Of a DNA stretch of 6,751 bases, positions 1 through 5,352 are shown in pieces. Location: the NCBI GenBank assembly GCA_937905915.1, contig CALCVR010000285.1:1-6751 (forward strand), given 5' to 3'. The DNA is from an uncultured Eubacteriaceae bacterium. Its GTDB lineage: Bacteria; Bacillota; Clostridia; Oscillospirales; Acutalibacteraceae. Positions within the stretch are counted from its first letter, which is position 1, and every line of letters begins with the position of its first letter. Below the pieces are notes generated by a model. It saw nothing but the letters and a program-made list of their open reading frames with translations, was not told the origin of the DNA and searched no databases. A program made the position numbers and the translations under genes.

Positions 1-1
1 G

Positions 2-715
2 GCGGCGCTGGCCTACGGGACCCAGTCCATCCCGAAGGTGGATAAGATCGTCGGCCCGGGCAACATCTACGTGGCCACAGCCAAGCGCCTGCTGTACGGC
101 GTGGTGGACATCGATATGATCGCAGGCCCCAGTGAAATCCTCATTGTGGCCGATGAGACGGCCGATCCCGCTTATGTGGCGGCCGATCTCATGAGCCAGG
201 CGGAGCACGACGTGTTGGCCTCGGCCATTTTGCTGACCACCTCCAACCGTTTGGCCCAGGAGACCTTGCTGGAGCTGGCAAAGCAGTGCAAAAAGCTCTC
301 CCGCAAGGAGATCATTGAGCGGTCCCTTCAGGATTACGGCGCTATTATCGTCTGCCGCTCCATGGATGAGGCGGTGGAGTTTGCCAATCTGCTGGCCCCG
401 GAGCATCTGGAGATGTGCATAAAGAATCCCATGGAATACGTGGGCCGCATGGACAACGCCGGTTCGGTCTTTTTGGGCCATTACAGCCCCGAACCCTTAG
501 GCGATTACTTCGCCGGGCCCAACCACGTGCTTCCCACCAGCGGTACGGCGCGGTTTTTCTCCCCCCTGTCGGTGGACAGCTTTGTGAAAAAGTCCAGCTT
601 TATCTACTATACCCGGGAGGCTTTGGAGCGGGACTATCCCGACATCGTGTGCCTGGCCGAAGCCGAGGGCCTGACGGCTCACGCCCAATCCATCCGCGTC
701 CGGTTTGAGAAGTAA
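2..715 (+). CDS. hisD: Histidinol dehydrogenase, C-terminal part (5' end outside window)
   Basis: HisD oxidises L-histidinol to L-histidine in two NAD-dependent steps, the last reactions of histidine synthesis, in the cytoplasm. The frame is open from base 2, so the gene begins upstream; the GTG at 38 is only an internal valine. 237 residues are visible, against a usual length of about 430, so roughly 190 are missing. Family motifs seen are [26 protein letters not shown] and [13 protein letters not shown]. The zinc ligands and catalytic pair of E. coli HisD (Gln259, His262, Asp360, His419; Glu326-His327) have clear counterparts at fragment residues Q66, H69, D168, H227 and E134-H135, with nearly identical spacing. 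The TAA stop at 713-715 touches the ribosome binding site of hisC, so the two genes are surely co-transcribed. Nothing looks degraded; the truncation is due to the window edge. Confidence 0.97.
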   Translation, partial: AALAYGTQSIPKVDKIVGPGNIYVATAKRLLYGVVDIDMIAGPSEILIVADETADPAYVAADLMSQAEHDVLASAILLTTSNRLAQETLLELAKQCKKLSRKEIIERSLQDYGAIIVCRSMDEAVEFANLLAPEHLEMCIKNPMEYVGRMDNAGSVFLGHYSPEPLGDYFAGPNHVLPTSGTARFFSPLSVDSFVKKSSFIYYTREALERDYPDIVCLAEAEGLTAHAQSIRVRFEK

Positions 716-725
716 GGAGGCGTCT

Positions 726-1781
726 ATGGCATATCAACTTGCGGCCAAGGTGCGGGATCTCACCCCTTACGATCCTATCCAGGGGAATTACCGCATCCGA
801 CTGGACGCCAACGAATCCTTTTTGCTGCCCCCTTTATGGCTTAGGCAGGAGATGGAGGAGGGCGTCCGGCAGGCCATGTTCAACCGGTATCCCGACCCTA
901 AGGCGGAGAAGGTGTGCCGCCTGTTCGCCGGGTATTACGGTATTGACGAGGGGCTTGTGACAGCCGGCAACGGTTCCGACGAGCTCATCATGCTGATTAC
1001 CGCCGCCCTTTTGGAGAAGGGGGACAAGGTGGTCACCGTGGCGCCGGATTTCTCCATGTACGCATTTTACAGCGTCCTTTCCGAGGTGGAGGTGGTGGAG
1101 GCTCCAAAACGGGACGATCTTACCATTGACATAGACGCGTTGATCGAAACCGTAGGGCAGACGGGGGCCAGAGCCCTGGTCTTCTCCAATCCCTGCAATC
1201 CCACGTCGCTGGGAGTGGGGGCGGAGGAGGTCCGCCGCCTGGTCCGGTCGGTGCAGTGCCTGGTGGTATTGGACGAGGCTTATATGGATTTTTGGGACCA
1301 GTCGCTCATAAGGGAAGTGGAAGGGTACGACAATCTTCTCATCCTGCGCACCTGTTCCAAAGCCTTCGGCATGGCCGCCTTGCGGCTGGGATTCGCCGTG
1401 GCCAATCCTACATTGACCAGGGCGCTCCATGCTGTAAAATCGCCCTACAACGTCAACAGCCTGACCCAAGGAGCGGGAGCGGCCGTCCTTTCCCACCCCG
1501 ATTATTTGCGGGAATGTGTGGGCAAAATCACAGCGTCCCGGGATGACCTCTACCAAAAAATGAAGCCCCTTGTGGAGGGGTGGCAGGACGCCAAAATGGC
1601 GGTTCCCTGCACCAATTTTGTCCACATCCGCACGCCCCACGCCCCACGCCTGTTTGAAGGGCTTAAGGACGAGGGCATCGCCGTGCGCCTCATTGCCGGA
1701 GGACTGCGTATCTGCGCCGGAACCTTAGAGGAAAATGAGGAAGTCGCCCGCGTATTGGAGAAGCTGGGAGGAAGCCTATGA
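726..1781 (+). CDS. hisC: Histidinol-phosphate aminotransferase
   Basis: HisC is a PLP-dependent fold-type I aminotransferase that converts imidazole-acetol phosphate plus glutamate to histidinol phosphate plus 2-oxoglutarate. The protein is 351 aa, normal for the family. Visible signatures are RLDANES near the N-terminus, AGNGSDELI (phosphate-binding turn), SNPCNPTS with N158, VVLDEAYMDF with D183 and Y186 (PLP ring contacts), TCSKAFGMAALRLG with the Schiff-base lysine K212, and a C-terminal RICAGTLEEN containing the substrate-carboxylate arginine. The frame is also open upstream to a TTG at 705, but ATG 726 is preferred because AAGGAGG lies at 714-720, 5 bases before it, and the protein then begins at the usual place. 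It starts 10 bases after hisD and its TGA overlaps the hisB ATG. The motif NPTS replaces the more common NPTG; this variation is, from memory, tolerated in clostridial homologues. Histidinol-phosphate-specific versus broader aminotransferase activity is inferred from context. Confidence 0.96.
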   Translation: MAYQLAAKVRDLTPYDPIQGNYRIRLDANESFLLPPLWLRQEMEEGVRQAMFNRYPDPKAEKVCRLFAGYYGIDEGLVTAGNGSDELIMLITAALLEKGDKVVTVAPDFSMYAFYSVLSEVEVVEAPKRDDLTIDIDALIETVGQTGARALVFSNPCNPTSLGVGAEEVRRLVRSVQCLVVLDEAYMDFWDQSLIREVEGYDNLLILRTCSKAFGMAALRLGFAVANPTLTRALHAVKSPYNVNSLTQGAGAAVLSHPDYLRECVGKITASRDDLYQKMKPLVEGWQDAKMAVPCTNFVHIRTPHAPRLFEGLKDEGIAVRLIAGGLRICAGTLEENEEVARVLEKLGGSL

Positions 1782-2341
1782 GAACAGCCCAAGTCAAAAG
1801 AACCACAAAAGAAACCGACATCACCTTGTCCCTTCAGCTGGATGGAGGGAGAATCCAGATCGATACCGGCGTCGGCTTTTTGGATCATATGTTAAACAGT
1901 TTCGCCACTCACGGCGGGTTCGGCCTTCAGGTTTCCGTCAAAGGGGACCTGCACGTCGACTGCCACCATACGGTGGAGGACACCGGCATTGTGCTGGGCA
2001 AGGCCCTGGGGGAGGCGCTGGGCGACAAATCGGGCATTGCCCGGTTTGGGAGCAGCTTCGTGCCCATGGACGAAGCCCTGGCCTTTGCGGCGGTGGACGT
2101 CAGCGGCCGGCCCTTTTTGGCGTTTGACGCCTCATTTGAGCAAGAACGGGTGGGGGATTTCGACACCTGTATGACCGAGGAATTCATGCGGGCTTTTGCT
2201 TTCAACGCGGGGATTACACTGCATACCCGCATAGAATACGGCAAAAATGCCCATCATGAAATAGAAGCCATGTTCAAGGCCGTGGGAGAAGCGGTCGCCC
2301 CGCGAAATGGAATTTTATCCACCAAAGGCGTATTGGCATGA
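1778..2341 (+). CDS. hisB: Imidazoleglycerol-phosphate dehydratase (monofunctional)
   Basis: This enzyme dehydrates imidazole-glycerol phosphate to imidazole-acetol phosphate, the substrate of HisC, using two manganese ions. The product is 187 aa, slightly short of the usual 190-200 and clearly lacking the N-terminal phosphatase domain of enteric HisB, so histidinol phosphatase must be encoded elsewhere. The duplicated metal-binding motifs are intact: GFLDHML (H37), DCHHTVED (H63-H64, E67) and NAHHEIEAMFK (H159-H160, E161). The C-terminus STKGVL is the usual family ending. ATG 1778 overlaps the hisC stop as ATGA, with GGGAGG at 1766-1771, which points to translational coupling. It is the last gene of the upstream his block: a 184-base gap with a hairpin and a promoter follows, instead of the hisH found at this point in many his operons. 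Confidence 0.97.
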   Translation: MRTAQVKRTTKETDITLSLQLDGGRIQIDTGVGFLDHMLNSFATHGGFGLQVSVKGDLHVDCHHTVEDTGIVLGKALGEALGDKSGIARFGSSFVPMDEALAFAAVDVSGRPFLAFDASFEQERVGDFDTCMTEEFMRAFAFNAGITLHTRIEYGKNAHHEIEAMFKAVGEAVAPRNGILSTKGVLA

Positions 2342-2368
2342 CGCTTAGGATACGGGAGGAAAGGCGAG

Positions 2369-2394
2369 AAAAAATGGATGAATCTCCATTTTTT
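2369..2394. terminator. Probable terminator hairpin after hisB, A-tract/T-tract type
   Basis: Starting 28 bases after the hisB stop there is a perfect 10-bp inverted repeat, AAAAAATGGA / TCCATTTTTT, with a 6-base loop (TGAATC). The stem ends in A6 on one side and T6 on the other, so each strand ends in a U-tract; this is the form of a bidirectional intrinsic terminator. Only three of the ten pairs are (or contain) G-C near the top of the stem (G76-C87, G77-C86 in window tens) so the hairpin is weak, and some read-through into hisA is possible. No convergent gene is visible on the right that would need a bidirectional terminator. A folding calculation was not run. Confidence 0.55.
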
Positions 2395-2427
2395 ACGGTT
2401 TTCCCCCCGTTTTCTGTTTGCTTCCCC

Positions 2428-2456
2428 TTTTCTTATGGGAAAGCCGGTGGTATAAT
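2428..2456 (+). promoter_or_regulatory. Extended -10 promoter for the hisA-hisI-gatCAB unit
   Basis: A perfect TATAAT hexamer lies at 2451-2456 and is preceded by TG plus one base (2448-2450), giving TGGTATAAT, the classic extended -10 element recognised by the housekeeping sigma factor of Firmicutes. At a 17-base spacing upstream the -35 position reads TTTTCT (2428-2433), a poor match, which is usual for extended -10 promoters. Initiation would be expected near 2462-2465, leaving a leader of about 60 bases before the hisA ATG. It lies in the only long intergenic gap and just after a terminator-like hairpin, as expected for the start of a new transcription unit. No operator for a known repressor was recognised. 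Confidence 0.65.
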
Positions 2457-2478
2457 TATTACCGCTATATGTCCGATT

Positions 2479-2492
2479 TTCTCGTGAGAGAA
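2479..2492 (+). other. Small GNRA-loop hairpin in the hisA leader
   Basis: In the presumed untranslated leader between promoter and hisA, TTCTC (2479-2483) pairs with GAGAA (2488-2492) around the tetraloop GUGA, a GNRA-type loop closed by a C-G pair. The stem is only 5 bp. It is not followed by a U-run, so it is not a terminator, and it ends 21 bases before the GGAGG of hisA, so it does not mask it. A role in mRNA stability or folding is possible, but chance occurrence is also plausible. Confidence 0.3.
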
Positions 2493-2525
2493 TTGTGAGG
2501 CAGTGTGTAAGATGGAGGCGGAATC

Positions 2526-3242
2526 ATGATTATTTTACCTGCGATTGACATTCGTGGCGGCCAGTGCGTCCGCTTGTATAAAGGGGATTTTTCCACCGCT
2601 CATAAGGTGGCCGATGACCCGATGGAAACAGCCAATCGATTTCACAAAGCGGGGGCCAAATGGCTTCATATGGTGGACTTGGACGGCGCAAAAGAAGGTT
2701 CCCCAAAAAATCGAGATCTCTTCTTGCAGATTGCCGAGCAAAGTGGGATGAAGGTGGAATTGGGCGGCGGCATCCGCGATATGGAGACGGTGGAATTCTA
2801 TTTGAACCACGGCATTTCCCGCGTGATCTTGGGGTCGGCCGCCATACGGGATCCCCACTTTGTAAAAAAAGCGGCCAAGAAATGGGGCAAGCATATTGCC
2901 GTGGGCATCGACGCCCGCAATGAGATGGTGGCGGCCCAGGGATGGTTGCAGACTTCGGACGTCCACTATATCGATTTAGCCCGTCAGATGGAGCAAGCCG
3001 GGGTGCAGTGCATCATCTTTACCGATATCTCCCGGGACGGCACCTTGTCCGGCCCCAACCTGGAGCAGCTGGGCGCCCTCAATGAAGCGGTCAGCTGCGA
3101 TATCATCGCCAGCGGCGGCATCCGGGATCTGGACGATATCCGTCAGCTCAAGGCCATGAACCTTTACGGGGCCATTTGCGGCAAATCCCTTTATGAGGGG
3201 ACCTTGCATCTATCCAAAGCGGTGAAGGAGGCCAAAGAATGA
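2526..3242 (+). CDS. hisA: ProFAR isomerase (HisA)
   Basis: HisA is a (beta/alpha)8-barrel that performs the Amadori rearrangement of ProFAR to PRFAR, the substrate of the HisH-HisF synthase. The protein is 238 aa, typical in length. It begins [12 protein letters not shown] with the catalytic aspartate D8, has ELGGGIRD (first phosphate-binding half), VGIDAR with the second catalytic aspartate D129, [14 protein letters not shown] (D167 and the substrate-contacting loop), and IASGGIRD (second phosphate-binding half). ATG 2526 is supported by GGAGG at 2514-2518, 7 bases away. The gene follows its own promoter and overlaps hisI by ATGA. The hisF paralogue, normally adjacent, is missing; this protein aligns in motif with HisA (DISRDG, short loops) rather than HisF. 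The dual-function PriA of actinobacteria is a remote alternative. Confidence 0.96.
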   Translation: MIILPAIDIRGGQCVRLYKGDFSTAHKVADDPMETANRFHKAGAKWLHMVDLDGAKEGSPKNRDLFLQIAEQSGMKVELGGGIRDMETVEFYLNHGISRVILGSAAIRDPHFVKKAAKKWGKHIAVGIDARNEMVAAQGWLQTSDVHYIDLARQMEQAGVQCIIFTDISRDGTLSGPNLEQLGALNEAVSCDIIASGGIRDLDDIRQLKAMNLYGAICGKSLYEGTLHLSKAVKEAKE

Positions 3243-3583
3243 ACCTGGACCGTTTTTTTCAGAAGGGCGAATTGATTCCCGCCATTGTGCAGGAGGCATC
3301 CACCGGCCAAGTACTGATGCTTGCATACATGAATCGGGAGTCCCTACAAAAGACGCTGGAAACCGGCTACACTTGGTTTTACAGCCGTTCCCGTCAGGAG
3401 CTTTGGAATAAAGGAGCCCAGTCCGGGCATGTGCAGAAGGTGTTGAAACTAGCAGCCGACTGCGACGACGATACGCTGCTTGTAACGGTGGATCAGACAG
3501 GCCCGGCCTGTCACACCGGTTCCCACTCCTGTTTTTTTAAACCTATTCCGCTTCAAACGGCAAAGGAGGATACCACTCTATGA
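3239..3583 (+). CDS. hisI: Phosphoribosyl-AMP cyclohydrolase (HisI domain only)
   Basis: HisI opens the adenine ring of phosphoribosyl-AMP to give ProFAR, the step just before HisA, and needs zinc and magnesium. The 114-aa protein contains only this domain; the phosphoribosyl-ATP pyrophosphatase (HisE) often fused behind it is absent and must lie elsewhere. Family motifs are [29 protein letters not shown] (H64), DCDDDTLL with the magnesium-site aspartates D74, D76 and D78, and [13 protein letters not shown] with the zinc cysteines C75, C91 and C98 plus H92. The start at ATG 3239 overlaps the hisA stop as ATGA and has AAGGAGG at 3225-3231, inside hisA. Its own stop overlaps the gatC ATG, again ATGA, so translation is likely coupled on both sides. 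The metal residues are all present and the protein should be active. Confidence 0.96.
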   Translation: MNLDRFFQKGELIPAIVQEASTGQVLMLAYMNRESLQKTLETGYTWFYSRSRQELWNKGAQSGHVQKVLKLAADCDDDTLLVTVDQTGPACHTGSHSCFFKPIPLQTAKEDTTL

Positions 3584-3867
3584 CCATCACCCCAGAGATC
3601 GTCGATTACGTTGCCCAGCTTTCCCGGCTGGAACTGTCCGAAGAGGAGAAAAAACAGGCGGAGAAGGATTTGGGCGACATTCTCTCGTATATGGATAAGC
3701 TAAGTGAATTGGATACTGAGCAAGTGGAACCTATGTCGCACACCTTGCCGGTGAACAACGTCATGCGGGAGGATGTGTGCCGCCCCTCGGCCCACCGGGA
3801 GGAACTGCTTCAGAATGCGCCGCAGAAGAAGGACGGCTGTTATCAGGTGCCTAAGGCAGTGGAATAA
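3580..3867 (+). CDS. gatC: Asp-tRNA(Asn)/Glu-tRNA(Gln) amidotransferase subunit C
   Basis: GatC is the small, mostly extended subunit that wraps around the GatA-GatB interface and stabilises the complex. The 95-aa product has the standard length and layout: an N-terminal helical stretch ([21 protein letters not shown]), a second amphipathic helix ([16 protein letters not shown]), the family motif [18 protein letters not shown], and the end segment [23 protein letters not shown] at 3564-3569 lies 10 bases before ATG 3580, inside the end of hisI, and the ATG overlaps the hisI stop. gatA begins 14 bases after its stop. The order gatC-gatA-gatB is the usual bacterial one. Its presence behind hisI with no gap means it has no room for a promoter of its own other than inside hisI. 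Confidence 0.96.
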   Translation: MTITPEIVDYVAQLSRLELSEEEKKQAEKDLGDILSYMDKLSELDTEQVEPMSHTLPVNNVMREDVCRPSAHREELLQNAPQKKDGCYQVPKAVE

Positions 3868-3884
3868 GGAGGGGAAGACACATG
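3864..3884 (+). promoter_or_regulatory. Ribosome binding site that fixes the gatA start
   Basis: AAGGAGGGG (3866-3874) overlaps the gatC stop codon and stands 9 bases (measured from AGGAGG) ahead of ATG 3882. This is near-ideal for the ATG at 3882, whose frame encodes the family-typical GatA N-terminus. An alternative ATG at 3890, in the frame of the remaining gatA sequence, would be 17 bases from AGGAGG, too far for efficient use. The site thus indicates that translation starts in the frame that is later broken. Confidence 0.8.
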
Positions 3885-5338
3885 AATTTATGGGAATTGG
3901 ATGCGCTGGATCTGGGACAACGGATCAAAAAGCGGGAAGTGGGCGTGGCGAAGCGGCAAACGCCATTATCGATCGCATTGAATCCACCGATCCGGCGCTG
4001 AACGCTTATGTAGCTACCTTCCGTGAATCGGCCAATGCGCAGGCCGAAGCGGTGCAGAAAAAGGTGGATGCCGGAGAAGGAGAGGGCCCTCTCTTCGGCG
4101 TGCCGGTGGCGGTGAAAGACAATATCTGTGTGAAAGGTATGACCACCACATGCGGGTCCAAAATGCTCTATAACTTCCGTCCTCCTTACAATGCCAGCGT
4201 CACAGACTGCTTGGAGCAGGCCGGCGCCGTGGTGGTCGGCAAGCTCAACATGGACGAATTCGCCATGGGATCCACCACCGAAACGTCCTACGCCGGCGTC
4301 TGCAAAAACCCGTGGGATCTCACCCGTGTGCCGGGTGGATCGTCGGGAGGCGCTGCTGCGGCTGTGGCGGCGTCGGAGGCATTTTATGCGTTGGGCACCG
4401 ACACCGGCGGTTCCATCCGTCAGCCGGCTTCCTTCTGCGGCGTCACCGGCATCAAGCCCACCTACGGCACCGTGTCCCGCTACGGCGTTGTGGCCTATGC
4501 GTCCTCCCTGGATCAGGTGGGGACTTTGGGCCGGGATGCGGCGACGGTAGCGGCATCCCTGGATATCATAACACAAAAGGATCCCAAGGACAGCACCTCG
4601 GTGGAGCACCCGGACGGCGGCTTCTTTGAAGGCTTAACCGGGGATATTAAGGGGCTGCGCGTCGGCATCCCCACCGATTATTTTGGGGATGGCTTAGAGC
4701 CTCAGGTCAAGGAGAAGGTGCTGGCCGCCGCCAAGGAGCTGGAAGGGCTGGGCGCTCATGTGGAGCAGTTCCCCATGCCTTTGGTGGAATACGTCGTGCC
4801 GGCCTATTATATCATCTCCTGCGCCGAGGCGTCCTCCAACCTGTCCCGTTACGACGGCGTCAAGTATGGCTTCCGGGCGGAGAACTACCAGGATCTTTAC
4901 GACCTGTACCTCAAGTCCAGGAGCCAGGGATTCGGCATGGAGGTTAAGCGCCGCATTATGCTGGGCAATTTCGTGCTGTCCTCCGGCTATTACGACGCCT
5001 ATTACAACAAGGCGCTGAAGGTGCGCGCCCTTATCAAACAGGCCTTTGACAAGGCCTTTGAAAAGTACGATATGCTGCTGGGGCCGGTGGCTCCCACAAC
5101 CGCCCTAAAACTAGGGGAGAATTTGGACGATCCGCTTAAAATGTATCTGGGCGATATCTACACCGTGTCGGTCAATCTGGCAGGGCTTCCGGGACTGTCG
5201 GCCCCCTGCGGATTCGACGATCAGGGGCTGCCCGTCGGCATGCAGCTGATCGGCCCGGCCTTTGGGGAGAAGAAGCTGCTCAACACAGCCTACGCTTACC
5301 AGCAGGTCACCGATTTCCACCGGAAGAAACCGCAGTGA
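3882..5338 (+). CDS. gatA: Asp-tRNA(Asn)/Glu-tRNA(Gln) amidotransferase subunit A, with an apparent -1 frameshift near the start
   Basis: GatA is the amidase subunit: it releases ammonia from glutamine (or asparagine), and the ammonia is channelled to GatB. The body is a complete amidase-signature protein: VPVAVKDNI with the lysine, VPGGSSGGAAAAVA with the cis-serine, TDTGGSIRQPASFCG with the nucleophile, then GPVAPTTA and GLPGLSAPCGF. The SD-linked ATG 3882 encodes MNLWELDALDLGQRIKKREV, the expected GatA N-terminal helix, but this frame ends at a TGA at 3999-4001 after 39 codons. From about 3947 the homology continues in the -1 frame (GEAANAIIDRIESTDPALNAYV). Restoring one base gives 485 aa, the usual length, with K79, S154 and S178, the numbers known for S. 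aureus GatA. All downstream sequence is clean. An intact -1-frame product could start at ATG 3890 (482 aa), but with a nonsense first 20 residues and a badly spaced SD. An indel in the sequence is the simplest reading; a real mutation is possible. Confidence 0.9.
3941..3950 (+). other. Probable site of the missing base in gatA
   Basis: Family-like sequence persists in the first frame through KREV (ends at 3941) and begins in the other frame at GEAANAIIDRI (from 3947). The frame therefore changes within about 3941-3950. Aligning against the usual GatA pattern KRE-x-S-x-x-E-x-x-x-A-x-x-x-RI gives equal length if one base is added here. One extra G in the GGG run at 3941-3943 would read KREVGRGEAANA and restore the frame. 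The boundary is judged by eye from remembered family sequences. Confidence 0.75.
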
Positions 5339-5352
5339 GGAGGGAGAACGCC

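Noticed and set aside
705..725. TTG start at 705 for hisC, adding seven residues.
   Set aside because: It overlaps the end of hisD and has no SD, whereas ATG 726 has AAGGAGG 5 bases upstream and gives the normal HisC N-terminus.
834..1640. Long minus-strand ORF (268 codons) opposite hisC.
   Set aside because: It is a shadow of the GC-biased codon use of hisC; the translation resembles no protein family and there is no SD-linked start.
2395..2410. ACGG/CCGT inverted repeat with an 8-base loop, followed by TTTC.
   Set aside because: A four-base-pair stem in a homopolymer-rich tract is expected by chance and is too weak to act as a second terminator.
2374..2487. A 37-codon + strand ORF (begins MDESPFFTVFPPF) in the hisB-hisA gap, with GGAGG and AAGG some 9-14 bases upstream.
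   Set aside because: It is laid over the terminator-like hairpin, a T/C-rich tract and the promoter, and its Phe/Pro-rich composition follows from those runs. No known small protein is recognised; conservation in relatives would be needed to take it up again.
2342..2525. Search for a T-box, His-codon attenuator or other riboswitch upstream of hisA.
   Set aside because: The leader after the promoter is only about 60 bases, has no T-box-like AGGGTGG motif, no run of His codons and no antiterminator/terminator pair.
3773..3889. Upstream extension of the gatA body frame to ATG 3773, inside gatC.
   Set aside because: The extension ([11 protein letters not shown]...) is gatC read out of frame, has no family similarity and would give an overlong N-terminus; the frame is merely open by chance.
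3851..4609. Long minus-strand ORF (252 codons) opposite gatA.
   Set aside because: It lies antisense to well-conserved GatA motifs and its translation is low-complexity Gly/Arg/His-rich, as expected of a shadow frame.
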